DNA of 64,000 nucleotides from Stercorarius parasiticus (taxonomy: Eukaryota > Chordata > Aves > Charadriiformes > Stercorariidae). The stretch is taken from contig VWZL01000008.1 in the NCBI GenBank assembly GCA_013396915.1, positions 118,869 to 182,868 on the forward strand. Reading direction: 5' to 3'. Below the pieces are notes generated by a model. It searched no databases. It saw only the letters and a list, made by a program, of their open reading frames with translations, and was not told the origin of the DNA. Of this stretch, positions 1-12,464 are shown piece after piece (position 1 is the stretch's first letter; each line of letters opens with the position of its first letter). The position numbers were made by a program, and so were the translations under genes.

Positions 1-190
1 GGTGAGGCCACATATGGAGTACTGTGTCCAGTTCTGGGCCCCCCAGTTCAAGAAAGACAAGGAACTACTGGAGAGAGTCCAGCGGAGGGCTACAAAGGTG
101 ATAAAGGGAATGGAGCACCTCTCTTATGAGGAAAGGCTGAGAGACCTGGCTCTGTTTAGTCTGGAGAAGACGGAGAGGGGATCTTATTAA
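1..190 (+). mobile_element. CR1 LINE fragment, C-terminal part of the reverse-transcriptase ORF
   Basis: This is a piece of a CR1 non-LTR retrotransposon, cut by the window edge on the left. Frame 2 encodes a 62-residue stretch typical of the end of the CR1 ORF2 protein: a Glu-Tyr-Cys-Val-Gln-Phe-Trp block, then a Lys/Glu-rich helix, an Arg-Arg-Ala-Thr-Lys turn and a Ser-Tyr-Glu-Glu-Arg-Leu block. The matching blocks recur in the longer CR1 copy near 26.0 kb. The frame ends at a TAA about where CR1 similarity stops. The normal continuation and 3' tail are missing, so this copy is 3'-truncated here. It directly abuts an LTR remnant on the opposite strand. It is non-functional. Confidence 0.9.
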
Positions 191-454
191 TACTTATACT
201 TTCTAATTTATATAGAATGTGACATTCATGGTATGAAATAATCCTGTTGGCCAGCCTGGGTCAAATGCCCAGGCCTTGCTCCCCCTCGTCCCTGTACCTG
301 GCAAGGCTTGAAAACACTGAGACCTTGAATCCCATATAGCTTATCTGGCTATAAAGTAAATATTTTCACAAACTCAGGCACTAGAGTCTTCCAAAAGTGG
401 AGTTTTCCCCAGCATTGGAAGAGAAATTAGTCCTGTGTCACTCAACCCAGGACA
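191..454 (-). mobile_element. Truncated endogenous-retrovirus LTR remnant (U3 part)
   Basis: Read on the minus strand, the segment starts at 454 with TGTCCTGGGTTGAG, the usual opening of one avian LTR superfamily. It runs through a U3 region that includes a 'GACCCAGGCTGGCC' stretch and an 'ATTATTTCATACCATGA' stretch. It reaches a TATA-like box, TATATAAATT, at 205-214. About 15-20 bases beyond the box it stops. The R and U5 parts are absent and CR1 sequence begins instead. The same U3 core appears in the LTR at 4857-5292. No retroviral coding sequence is attached. The exact left boundary is uncertain by about 10 bases. Confidence 0.7.
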
Positions 455-2989
455 CCATCCATTGGAAAACAGATATTATTATTATTATTGTTATTATTGC
501 TAATGTTATTAAGGTTGCACTTCATGTTCTGATTCTTAATGGTTAAGCATTTTTAATTGACTGAATCACACATAGTGTATCATTATCTTGACAAGGACAA
601 CTTCATCCAAATTTGACATCTTCCTGGTTTTCATCTGTTCCTGTTTCCTGTATTCCCTTTTTCATATCCTGAATATTTCTATTATAAATTCTCATTTGGG
701 AAGAAAAATGTCAAAACCTAATCAAATTATAAAAAAACATACATTGATTATATTCTCCAAAATTTACATAGTAGGTATAAATGTGAGTAGATGCTGGATG
801 CTGAAGTAACTTAGTAAGGTCAATACATATATGTATATGTCAATTTTAGAACTATAATTTACATTCTAAAACTTTTCTCTATAAAGATTACATAATAAAT
901 CAAGATAAAGAGGTATGGAGGAATCATGTCAGTTTATCCTGTCCCGTGTTTATTATACATTTTCACAGGTACCTATATGTGATTTCTGTTAGGTGTGCTT
1001 CTCTTCTGATTCTGTATTACCCATTTTTTACTATACCACTATATCACCTATGTCCCTTATTTTTCTTTCATTTCCTCTGTTTTGAAGGTAATTCAGCTTT
1101 ATGGGTTCTGGTCTGTTCATTGTTTCTTTGAGCTGTCCCATACTTTGATTTTGGTTTTGTTAGTTCTAGTCATCAAACCACAATTTATGTCTTCAAATTT
1201 TTGTCATTGCCTCATCTGTTATTTTCCAGGGATGACTGTGCAGTCTTTGCACAGTCTGGGGTCTTTTCAGTCTGCCTGCTGCTCTCCTGTGCTGCTTCTC
1301 ACAACCTATTGGCTGACACTGCCCTGGATAAGAGCGAAAATATGCTTGACTGGGTGATCCTCCAAGATTGCTGAAGGACAACAAACCTTCTTCAGATGAA
1401 AAGAAGTTAAGCATCACATACAGCCATTGCACCAAGATAAGCAGGATTTTGTGAGTCCAGAACAAACTACAGAAGCAATTCTCTATCTGTCTAGTGAGTC
1501 TGAGGAATTCCAAAGCCATTAGTCCACTAGCCTTGCTCAACTTTTGCATCCTATTATGAAAGAGATGATCTTAGAACTATGACATATTCATAGTAAAAAT
1601 AGTGTTTCGATTTTATGTTTGGACCTTTAGGGCTTCCCTTTCTCTGCATGAACACCTTAAAAAATAATGCCACAGATTTTCACATAAATAAATTATTTGA
1701 GCACTTTTAAGAAATGCTAAAATCATATTAATTGACTGCTCTCCCTTCTTCTACCTATTCCTTCATTACGAAGTAATCTTTCTCTTCATCCATACCTCCA
1801 GAAACTTAATATTTCCAGTACAGTTCGTACCCTTTCACCATCCCTTTCTGCCTTGCCTTCCTAAAAAAGTTTTATTTTAATTGATTTCTTTCTTTTGTCT
1901 AGGGCCAGAATGGGAAATACAATTTGTCTTTTACAGGACTCCAGGGAATAATAAGAATTCTTTGGTGGTTTAATCTGGCTGCTACTAATATAGTAGTTTA
2001 GTGGCCCACAAATTTCTGAGAGCCTTTTCAAGGGACTCTTCTAGAAATTTTGGAATTTAAAAAAACAAGTGTGTTATTAGACACTTTACATTCAATAAAT
2101 TGTTGTCATATGCTCCACTATCAAATATAACAGGACCACAAACCACAAAAGTCTGAATACCACATGGTTCAGGAATGGAAAATATTTTCTAAACATGCAC
2201 AGAATCATAATAATTTCTGAAAGAAAAGAGTTTTCTCTCTTAAAAACAGAACAACAATCCTGAATTGGAGAAAAGAAGTAGTAAATTGAGTCATGATAAA
2301 AAACAAATGTGAAATAAAATTACAAGTTTATGTTACTCAGACATCATTATTATTTACGCTTTGGGTGTGGGATGGATGCACAAGCTTTACCATGTCCCCT
2401 CATAGAAAAAGAAGTAAATTAATCAACCAATAATCCCAGACTAAGTGGTAAAAAAGTCATCAAAAACATATAAACAATTTACTTAGGGGGGGAATATTGG
2501 CTATCCATATACATGGTAACATTAAACATCACTTCTGACACGGATGTGGGAACCTATGCAAATACTATTCACTTTTTTTCCCATTCTGGAAAAGTCTCGT
2601 CATTTATAAATTTAGCTTTCATAAAGTAATACAGAAAAGAGGGAGAAAAATTACTGCCAAGACTTGTAGTCTTAGTGGGTCAAGTTTATTAAAGAAAAAA
2701 AAAATAGCCATTGAAGAAAAAAATACACAAGTGAAAGAAGTGGAGAAATATAGGTTACCTGGACTAAAATAGGACTAGGACAAAAATAGCCTTAAAAAGT
2801 CTATGAGACTGCTTGCAGTCCTTAATAAAAACATACTAACATGTTCCAACTTGACTTAATTTGGCAGACCTCAAAACAAATAGAAACACCAGGCTAAATT
2901 ATTGGGCTAAAACTGAAATATACTAGGAAAGATAAAGGTAAGTTAGTCAGGAACTTTTAAACAAAGCAGGTTTTCACTGGGAAACATCG
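455..2989. other. AT-rich DNA without a recognisable gene
   Basis: I see no gene here. The stretch holds an imperfect ATT repeat at 474-510 and many A- and T-runs. An exact octamer, ATGCAAAT (a POU-factor site), lies at 2556-2563. The longest open frame is 118 codons on the minus strand (1193-1549). It has no recognisable domain and no splice context, so I treat it as chance. Confidence 0.6.
474..510. repeat. Imperfect (ATT)n simple repeat
   Basis: A run of ATT units is interrupted by single G and GC substitutions, about 37 bases in all. It lies 20 bases beyond the outer end of the LTR remnant. Confidence 0.85.
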
Positions 2990-3290
2990 AATCAGCAGAA
3001 TTTGGCTGTTCTGTTGTTGCTGTCTCTCTTGTCAAACAGGAAAAGCTCAGATGGGCTGATGCTGGTTTTTGTGCCATCTTACGCAGTGCCCAGCATCCCA
3101 AGGTCTGCTGGTCTGAGCTTGGCCCTGCATGTATGCTGCCTTGGGGACAGGGACCTGGTGCCTTCAGAAATCTCTGCTCTGGAAAGAGCTGCCAGTTGGA
3201 CAGCTCGGGGTCATGGGCATGAGGGTTTCCAGCTTTCTGAAACAGCTGGTGCCCTGCACTAACTGACATCCACAGTTGCAGAAAAACATC
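2990..3290. other. GC-richer patch of unknown origin
   Basis: About 300 bases are clearly richer in G and C than the flanks and poor in A/T runs. Both strands carry an open frame (108 codons on minus, 86 on plus), as expected when stop codons are rarer in GC-richer DNA. Neither product resembles a family I know. It could be a decayed exon, an old repeat, or a conserved non-coding element. Confidence 0.35.
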
Positions 3291-4856
3291 TCAGCAGACA
3301 GAGGAGAACACAATTAATTGCACAGTTTCTTTGCTATAATGTGGTCTCTTCTGTAAAATCCACTTTAAAGAGTTATGATTTGAGACAGGCAGGAAGAATA
3401 ATTTTTTGACACTTTGAAAATGTAGCAAGCGTAAGTTGCAGTGGGAGACTGGGAAATGGCTTCTCCAGTCCTACACCATCAGCAGTAGCTGAACTCAGTT
3501 CTCCCTATAGTCCCTCCTCATTGTCTACGCAAGGTATTCCTGCATGCTTTTCCAGATGGACACCTGTAATACGGAGAGCTATTTTCTTAAATTTCATGCA
3601 GATAATACAAATATGGAAACAAATGCTAGTACAGAGTCAAATGAGTAGAAATATCCCAAAGATAAGATTTCTAAAGTGATGGTGCTCCCTTCCATAGGAA
3701 GTCATGAAGTGTTTTAAATTCTGCTATAGGTAAAAGGTCAAGGCATTAAATCTGAATTTCTTCGAACCATCAAGCAATCATGCATGTATTAGGTATTTGG
3801 GAAAACCGTACACAGAGCAGGTTATAATTTTATTTTACAGCTCTCAAGAAACCTTCCACTCTGACTTGGATTTATGACCTTTTACCTGCACAGGATTAAA
3901 AATCAAAAACTGGAAAAAGTTTCCAACCTCTTTAATTTCTATTATATTTCCAAACCAATAGAATAAATTAGGATTTCTCTGTATTAACCACAACCTGTTT
4001 GGTCATAACATAGTCTTCAGTCACAACAGTGAGATTGTATAATACATTTATGAAAAAATGGGTTTTTTTTATAATCTTCACTGGTGCCAGCTTGTGTGCA
4101 TTTTTGGGAGCAAGCGGAGAGCTACAAGCATATAACAAGAGGGGAAAAAAAAAGAAAAACACAACATCATGCATAGGCAACATTTGTAAATATACCCATT
4201 TAATACAATAGAGAAGGGTTTTAAAGTTCTCTTGGGCCTCAGGAGCATAAACCTTTTTCACCATTTCCAGAATCACAGAGGAGAACTTGCTTTATGCCTG
4301 TAGCATGCCAAAACTTCTGAAAGACAATGTCCATAATGTAAAGCTTCTTGTATGTCTATGGAAACTCCTTGTCTCCCATAATTTTTGATAATTTGGGATC
4401 TCCCTTTCTAAAAAATCTGTAGAACATCTTAAAACATAACCTTCTTTTCTTTAACTTTGCATGACCGTACACAGATCTTGTGGAGTCTACAGGTGTGTTT
4501 TGGGTTATCCAGCGTAGGAATCTGTCAGAACATGGTAGGTCTCCAATTTGACCTGCATGCACATATTTAGCATATAAGTACAATGTCAGCAAACTCAGTG
4601 GATAGCACAAGCTTTCTCATAACTGAATCACTCAATGCATCAAAAATACCTTTTATGAAAAGATGAACATTTTGTTCATGTTCTGTAGGAGAAAAACTAC
4701 TGATAGTAGGAGTGTTTATAATTAAACATTTTCAACTAAAACTGTCTGTACATCACAACATTAGCAAAATTTGGAATTCTATTTGATGTTAAGCAAATAC
4801 AACTTTCTGAGAAAAATATTGCTCCAGCAGAAAAATAAGAAATGTAGTTTGGCAAC
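3291..4856. other. AT-rich DNA without a recognisable gene
   Basis: Nothing with gene structure is visible. The open frames on both strands at 3968-4276 and 4356-4610 are short, lack domains and overlap each other. Confidence 0.6.
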
Positions 4857-5292
4857 TGTCGTGGTTTGGGCTGGACTGGCCACTAAAACAAATGACAGAT
4901 GATCTCTAACTTCTTTCCCAAGTGAGAGAAGAATGAGAGAGAGAGAGANGATGCAGATGGGATGGAATACCCCGTTGGTCAGTTTTGGGTCAGCTGTCCT
5001 GTTCACTTCTCCCCACAGGTGTGACCCCTCTATTCTCTTACACTTCTGACCCTCCAATGGGGCCTATAACAAAGTTAGCTGACCTTGGTTGTTATAGCAA
5101 TAAGTATAATCAGGAGCCTCTCTGCCTACCAGTCCTTGTTATTAATTATAAACATTAGGTCTTATCACTCTGGAAGCAGACTACTGTCTGAAAAATACGC
5201 TGTTAATTTCAGAGAGTTCAGTTAGTTAAAAGAGGCTTATCTGAAAAGTAACAGAACAGAAAATTGGTTCTGTTTTGCTTCAAACCAGGACA
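4857..5292 (-). mobile_element. Near-complete solo LTR of an avian endogenous retrovirus
   Basis: On the minus strand the element opens at 5292 with TGTCCTGGTTTGAAGC and closes at 4857 with AAACCACGACA. This gives the TG...CA termini of an LTR, 436 bases in length. The U3 core 'GACAGCTGACCCAAAACTGA' and the following 'TATTCCATCCCATCTGCAT' match the core of the remnant at 191-454 and of other avian LTRs of this group. No gag, pol or env sequence adjoins it, so it is a solo LTR left by recombination between two LTRs. The five-base flanks (GCAAC on the left, TCAAT on the right) share only three positions, so a target duplication is not clear. A TC run near its 3' end contains the window's one ambiguous base, at 4949. 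Confidence 0.82.
4935..4950. repeat. Short (GA)n run with an ambiguous base
   Basis: GA dinucleotides run through the LTR and include the only N I noticed in the window, at 4949. This suggests an unresolved length or base difference in the microsatellite. Confidence 0.8.
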
Positions 5293-8200
5293 TCAATACA
5301 CTAAAGAAAAAATATCTTTAAAGATGACATAACAATATGTGCTGCTACACATTTTTCTTTTAAATCAATATATAATCTTAGAGGTATTTTAGCAAGAGGA
5401 AGTACTTCTTAGCTTTTCAAAATGTCAACATATATATGATACTGCATGAAACTGCATAAATGACATAACATGTCTTTCTTTTCACATGCATGTTGTCAAG
5501 AGAAGAATTTTAGTTCTTCTCCTCCAGTACAAAGTATAATACTTGTATTTTTTTATTTTTAAAAAAATGTAAATCTAAAAAAAAATCTACAAATAAAACT
5601 CAAAAACGTGATTTCCTTGTTCAGTCAAATTCAGCTGTTTTTGGTAGCTGCCTTTAAATGCAAAGCATCATTACACGTGAAGTTCATTACATTATGTTAC
5701 ATTGTATGTTAGGAGCTAGTCTTCTACACAGTTCTAAAAACACTCATTTTAAAAATAAAAGTCTTTAAAAAATTTGAAATTTGGATTATGCTGCTCTATC
5801 TCCTGCCACCTCACTTCTATAATATTTGACCAGAATGGAGACTTGTAAAGACTTTGTTTGGAAATGCTAACTTGTTAAAACTAAATTTTTGTTTGTTTGT
5901 TTCTTTACTTCTTTGTTTAAGAGAATTCTCTAGTATTTTTAGAAAAGAGGACAGGGAAATTTCTGGGTAGAAGGAAACAATATTCTTGAGAACCCAGCTC
6001 CTTGATTGTGAGAGCAATTATTTAGAAACAGATTGAAAAACAGGGCCTTGGGGGTTGTTTGGGGGTTTTTTTGTGAGTTTTTTTTCTGGCTATTCTGCGG
6101 GACTCATGGTACTCATATCCATACTTAGACCCTTATGCTTTCTCTGTCAGTTTCAAAGTACTTTCTATCAACCTCCTATTCCGGTATCTACATTTCAGTA
6201 TGTATCTGTCTTTTCAGTTCAGTATTTCACATTGAATAGCTACTTGGTATATTTAATAACTGATAACAACCGAGTTCTCTGTTTCTACAAATCATTCATC
6301 CTTTTTTTGCTTGTTATGTGATTCTAGGTCCTAGTCACTATTTAGATCATGCCTAATTTCTCCATAAGATTTTGATATAACAGTTGTCAATACTTACTCT
6401 TTCAAATCCTTCCTGACAAATAAAACTATGTTCCATTGGGTTAATGTAGCTTAAAATGTCCATGACAAACCATCTGTGTGAAACTGAGAAATAAACCCTT
6501 CTTGCTCAGTAAATAACACTTGGGACCACATTTTGTAATGATGCGAACAATTAGCTAATTGCATGAAGAGCTTTTATTCTCCTCTAGAAGAGAAATGAAA
6601 AGAAATTAATAGCTCTGGAAAAAGAGTTTAATCCTTTGTAAAATTGCAAGATACAAAGCTACCCAAGCCAATATAAAAGATCACATTTGAAAAACAGCAG
6701 AGTGACTTCAAAATATAAAAGTGGTGCATACCTAACCATTAAGCTGTCTAACAGTCTGAACCAGATTATAAACACGCTAAATGCCAATTACAAGGTGAAA
6801 TAATAATTGGAGTTTCCTCATTATCAATCCAAATATCTTTTGTTTTGCCTGCAATGATTTCTCTGGCATCAGATCAATTCTCTGTACTCCTTAGTATTAC
6901 AGAAAGTCATTTTCATGGTAAAACCCTTTTTGGGCACCGTAAAAATTTAAGGAGTGTAATCTTTCAAATATAAATTGGAACTTGAAATAGAAATAGCAAC
7001 AAGAACTTAATTTGGTTTAATAAAATATCAGTTTAATTCTTTGAATAAAATGAAAATAAAACAAAAAAAGAGAAAATGAAAAGGAAACATACATAAACAT
7101 GCAATAACCTAAAGCAAAAAACAAATGGCAGTGAATTACATGAATGTATTGTGACCCATGACAGCCATAACATTAGTCTGGACAGCAGACAATAAACTGC
7201 CAAATATTTTATTATATATAATCTAATAAGAGCAGGCCTGAAAATCTCCAAAGAAATGAGATTTCAGTAACAAAGGGGAAATATTTCTTATGATTTTTTT
7301 GTTTTGTTTTCTTGAGTAGCTTCAATATAACCCACCCAGGAAGTCTTTCCTGGAAAATATCCAAATTCTGTTACCTTCCAGAAGCTTACTGAGACATATT
7401 ATGTTCTTAGTGTCAATCTTATGACATCTTTCCTTGAGAAATCTAGTCCATGACAGCACTGTGTGGCTTATGAGGATACCAGGAAGTAAATGTAAAGGTA
7501 TTATAGAGCATTACCAATTGTAAAGGGTGCTATAAAGGTGATTACTTTGAAGCTTAGGACAAGCTAAATTTCCAACTATCTTTCTTACTTTCCTAGCCTT
7601 CTAATTTGAAAGATATGTTTCAGTCATTCTTTGCAAAAGTAGATTTTGCAACAGCCCCAGGAGAGAGAAGAAGTGCTAGAGCATTTATTAAAGTCTGTCC
7701 ACGGAATAACAGGGTTAATAATGTTTGATAAGCCTATGCAATGTAAAGAGTGAAAAGAACTGATGCATTTTTAAAGGGATTGTCAGTCCCATTTGAGGCA
7801 GGCGCAATAGTCACCCAGAGAACTCTGTCAGTAAGTAATGTCATTAATAATGATTCATGGATATAGATATTCACAACAGCTGTGTCCTCACCTTTAAGTA
7901 CCTCATACAATATTTAGAAAGTGCTGGGAGATATTGCAGCAGGGAAGCAACTAAATTGCTAGAAGGCAGTGGTGGTTTAAATTGTTTAATGTTCCTCCTC
8001 AAAACTGGTGTACTGATTTTTCAGAGTGAATCTCTCTTCCTCTGTCTCTCCAATAAACCCGCAGCAAGCAAAATAAGTAACATGATAATCACCTAGTCAG
8101 TGAAATCTTACGATGGTGTGATGTGTTGGCATCAACACTAATATATATCATCAGCTTATGTATAAGCTGGCAGCTAGCAGTTGTCCTTCTTCCATTAACA

Positions 8201-9684
8201 TAGGAAAGAAACATATGGAGCAGTTTCCCAGGAACATCTTGAATTTTAAGTTTCAGAAGTACATTCTTAATGTTCCTTTTTTACTTTAAGCTGTTGTAGT
8301 TCAAAAGCATGAATTCATTGTTTTCAAGAAATAAGGGATATTTCGTCATCAGACTCTCAAAAAACCTAACTAAAATCTAATTACTCATGAAAATAGAAGG
8401 ACAAATTACTAGTAAAACATTCCTCTTATATAGCTTTTCTCATCTTTAAAAAATATTTTAAAAAATGAGCTCTGAAATTGCATACTAAAACTGCTTAAAT
8501 GTTATCAACATTGCCTAGATTGCAATGTTCAAAAGAACATAGTGAAATTTTTGTAGAAAGGAGTCACCATAAGGTGGTTCCATGCACATTTCCAGGACCC
8601 ATCACAGTCTAATTTCCTGAATGACTCACTTTGGCCCCAGAGCTGACTCATGGATGACCTGGAAGAGATTGCAAACAGGAAAAACTTATGAGTCCTAATT
8701 TTTGCAGCAACCCAGGGCCATCTCCAAGCCAAGGGCTGATTCAGTTTGCAAGTAAGTATCTCAGAAGGCATCCTGGCACACTGCAGCTACTTCAGCTCAT
8801 AACCCACAGACTCTACACCTTCACAAATTGCTAGTCCTTAATATAGTAAAGCTGACATTTTTGCATTGATTGTTTTACTTTAATGATGTGTAGCATGACG
8901 TTAATGGTGTGCGGCAACAACAGGGTGCATCTTATGAAGAAGGATTCTTGCACCCTAGCATAGGCATCCTTCACCAGAGCCAATCCAGAACCACTTAGTT
9001 TCATCATAACTATTATTCATGTATACCTGAGCACTCACTGTCTTCCCACCTTATCCTTATCTTTTTGTCATTTTGTCATGTATAGGCATAAACACTTCTT
9101 TCAGACAGCATGAAAACTTTAATACAGAAAAATCACAGTTAGAAGTGGTTTTTATTAAGATACAAAACAACTCCTGGGGAACTCAATTAACCTACCTCCA
9201 ATAGGCCAGTCTTCTCACACCATACTTTGTATATTGAATCCACGGAAAGCCCTAAACTAAGTGGTATAAAAAATGCTAGTCTTTAAAGCATCTATTTAAT
9301 TTTGATCAATAAAATATTAAAAAACTCATTGCAATCTGCATTTTATTTTCCTAGTAAATTCAATTCTTTACAGAACATCTATTGAGAGTCAAAAACTTGT
9401 GAAAATAAACAACAAATTATATTTCTGTTTCACTAAAATTCCACAGAATCCCTGGTATACACAAGTCTGCTGTGAAGATGGTCCACAGGAGACGAAATAA
9501 AATCTACCAAAAAATAAGGCATTGCAATCTCTTATTTTAGGGACTCAAAGCTTGCCCTGTGCAGCTCAAATTTCAGCTAGTAGCATTTTCTAAGACAGAA
9601 AACCACAAAAGTAACAAAAAAAATAGTTCAAATGCCAATTAAAATTGATAACTTTCCCTTTCTCCTTACTGAAATCTTGTTCAA
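5293..9684. other. AT-rich DNA without a recognisable gene
   Basis: No gene or repeat is recognised. There are GGGGTTTTTT-like low-complexity tracts around 6050-6085 and A/T-rich runs throughout. A slightly GC-richer stretch at 8560-8790 holds two AP-1 consensus sites. Open frames of 66-88 codons scattered here have no domain content. Confidence 0.55.
8622..8650. promoter_or_regulatory. Pair of AP-1 (TGACTCA) motifs
   Basis: Two exact TGACTCA heptamers lie at 8622-8628 and 8644-8650, starting 22 bases apart, which is close to two helical turns. This heptamer is the consensus for Fos/Jun dimers. About eight copies are expected by chance in the whole window, but a same-orientation pair this close is less usual. 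Function is inferred from sequence alone. Confidence 0.3.
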
Positions 9685-9944
9685 TATCACAGAACCACAG
9701 AAGCACAGAATGGCTGAGATTGGAAGGGACCTCTGGAGACTGTTCAATTCAAGACCTCTGCTCAAGCAAGGTCAACTACAGTAAGTTGCTGAGGGTCATA
9801 TCCAGTCAGGTTTTGAGTATCTCTAAGGATGGAGACTCCACAACCTTTCTGAGAAACCTATGCCAGTACTTCGACACCCTCACAATAAAAAAAAAAAAAA
9901 AGTTTTTTTTCCCTATGCTTAAATGGAATTTCTTGTGTTTCAGT
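9685..9944 (-). mobile_element. CR1 LINE 3' end, antisense
   Basis: The plus strand starts with ATCACAGAACCACAGAAGCACAGAATGG, the complement of a CR1 3' tail. It continues through phrases typical of the CR1 3' region: 'GAAGGGACCTCTGGAG', 'GTCAGGTTTTGAGTATCTC', 'GGATGGAGACTCCACAACC', then 'TTAAATGGAATTTCTTGTG'. The element therefore lies on the minus strand and keeps only its last 260 or so bases. Inside it, a short A-T block has expanded to A15 followed by G and T8 (9887-9910). It carries no functional coding sequence. A 103-codon plus-strand open frame (9645-9956) is an antisense artefact of this repeat. Confidence 0.92.
9887..9910. repeat. Poly(A)/poly(T) expansion inside CR1
   Basis: Fifteen A, one G and eight T occur where related CR1 copies have a much shorter A-T block, as I recall the consensus. 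It is likely replication slippage after insertion. Confidence 0.7.
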
Positions 9945-12464
9945 ATTATTAAATAAATAGTTGAGGATTCAAATTATGGCACTAATTTTAATTCGTGACG
10001 TGTGGAGATTCAAGTATCTCACTTGTAGAAATGAAATAGAAATGCATTGGGTCGCCAAAACTTTGATTATTTCTTCATAATTCAGTTTTTAATTGGACTG
10101 TTAACATACAGGATAACTGAGGGCAGAAATTTTTCCTTTGGTGTGGGTTTTCTGCCTGCTTTTGAGGAGAAGATCAGTGAAATAAAGCAGTTCCTTTAAT
10201 CATACTTCTTATTAGTTTCGCCTCGAAAGGGGACAACAGACAGTTGGCTAATTCAGTGCCATGAGACAAAGAGTGAGCACATGCCCTATACTGAAGATCA
10301 GCCAGCTGGCACAATCAGCTGCACCAGGCATGTTTCCAATTTATGAAGTGGAACACTTAAGGTATTCGTTCAAAACACTTACCCTTTTGCCAACCATGTG
10401 AAAACGAAATTAGCTATGGTCAATTTAGTTATGTACAGAACATAGAAGGATAATCAGCCACCTTATTTAGAATTACTTCTTTGTCCCCAAGACTGTACAC
10501 GTCCCATCCCTATTGGATTATAAAGGGGAAAACACATTTCATGAATACTTATTTGGGAGGTGGAAAATAATATACATACTTTATACACACCTCAAAGTCA
10601 GGATAGAAAAACTGTAAGAAGGCATTAGCATGTGACCCTAGTGATGAAAATTCGGAAGGAAAAGTTAACACTTATTGCCAGCAAGTTCTAAATTTCCTTT
10701 GCTGTTCTGCTTTGAGTTTTTTGCTTCTTGAAGAAAAACTGTTTAATGGTGCAGAAATCAGTTTCATTGAGGTAAATGGTCAAAAGCATAAAGAGTAGCT
10801 AACCATCTAAGTCCTATTGAAGTTACCACTTCAGTTTTGCCAATTTACTCAAGTAAAATGATTTCCCAGAGACATGTTTTATTTGTTCACTCATGGATAG
10901 TCTGCCTTTATGGTTCTTTTACCAGCATAAGATAATACTTCTATTCAATATTAACTGAAATTTGGGTAACCAGTCATATTTACATAATTTTACAAAATAA
11001 TATAAATTTACAAAATTCAAGTTAGGACTAAGACTCTAATATAATGTATAAAAAGACAGTTCTAGTTCTACTGAGTTAAGTATCAGGAGAAAAATAACAT
11101 AAACCAAATAGGCAGGAAATGGTATAATAATATTAAGGTTATTAGTAATAGGGTAATAACGACAGGTCACAATCTGCTCTTCATCAAGTGCTCCATTTAG
11201 GCAGAGTTGAAGGCAAAGACAAATTTGTAGGAGGACATGAAGTTCACCAAGTTTAGATTAATTATCTTTTCCTCATCTTATGACTCACGCTTACTTCCAT
11301 TTGGGGTGAGAAATTTGAGGTATTTGACTTCAGGGAAGAACTCTGAATTATGGGAGAATTTTGTATAACCAAAGAATCAATTAATTACATTTTAATTAAT
11401 TTTTCGGTTATGTTTTATGAATAATGGGGAAAGCCTAATTTAATTGAGCAAAATAGTACTTTACAAAGACATTCCTTGGAGTGAATCTTTATCGTCACAA
11501 GTATAAATCACTATTATAAATGTTATAGTAAAAATATAGAGCTAAAATATTGATTGTATTTAAATCAAACAGCATTAATTAACCTTGAAATTAATTAAGA
11601 AATATGGAGAAACAGTCTAGCATGCAGCTTTGCTCTGTATATTTTCTACCTGAGCACATTGAAATCTCTCCGGTCATCCATGAACAAGTCCAGTGCAAAC
11701 CACTCTCATTCAAAAGAACTTACCAAATATATAGCTTTAAAGCATCAAAGCTTTCATTTCCTTGTTAGCTGAGACAGAGTGAACACAACGAATAGAGATT
11801 CCATTATTTATTTATTTTATTATTTCTGGATAAAAGCTAGAACCAAGTCCTTCCTTTAAGCCCCCCTATCTTTATTGATGTTAAGCAGAAAAATGTCATT
11901 CTTACTTTTAAATGCTAGGGTAATGGAGCCAAAACTATCAGAAACAGTAAAGAAAGGTGTTTCTAAGACCTTACCATTTGAATCTATCTATTGTATGATC
12001 TGTGTTTTCTCATTTCACTAGCACTATCTATTAGTGTGCCTGGGCTGATTCGAGATTTCTCTTTCTAGCTGAAAGAAGACGTAGATAAAATTTGATCTGA
12101 TGTAAGCTTATTAAGCTATTTAGACAAAAACACTTTTTCTTCTCTCAGTCATGACCTCTGAGGTGTACCAGTTTCAGGTTGGGGGGGGTTTTTGGCTGCT
12201 TTTGGTGCTACACGAAATGCTTTATAGATCAAAAATAACAGACTTACAAGTCTTAAACTTCATGACTACGCTAGACTCGTAATTCAAAAGACCAGATTCA
12301 CGTGTTTAATTTTAAGCATAAACCAAAAATTATATTAATATAAATAGTATGCATTATGTGAGTTAAATAATAATAACATTGATTTACTGAAATGGGATTT
12401 GACTTACTGATCAAAATTCTACTGAGGCGTATAGGGGTCTTTCAGCTGACCTGAAGAGACACGG
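9945..12464. other. AT-rich DNA, TAATTA-rich near 11.4-11.6 kb
   Basis: No gene is seen. The only notable content is a cluster of homeodomain-type TAATTA cores around 11375-11600, annotated separately, and a G8 T5 tract near 12181-12193. Confidence 0.55.
11379..11401. repeat. Perfect 9-bp inverted repeat of TAATTA cores
   Basis: AATTAATTA and TAATTAATT are separated by five bases (CATTT). Each arm contains TAATTA, the core bound by many homeodomain proteins. Two further TTAATTAA palindromes lie at 11575-11582 and 11591-11598. Confidence 0.5.

Noticed and set aside
1193..1549. 118-codon minus-strand open frame
   Set aside because: It overlaps other frames, has no domain match and no flanking gene signals.
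9645..9956. 103-codon plus-strand open frame
   Set aside because: It reads the antisense of a CR1 3' end and ends in a lysine/phenylalanine run from the A/T tract.
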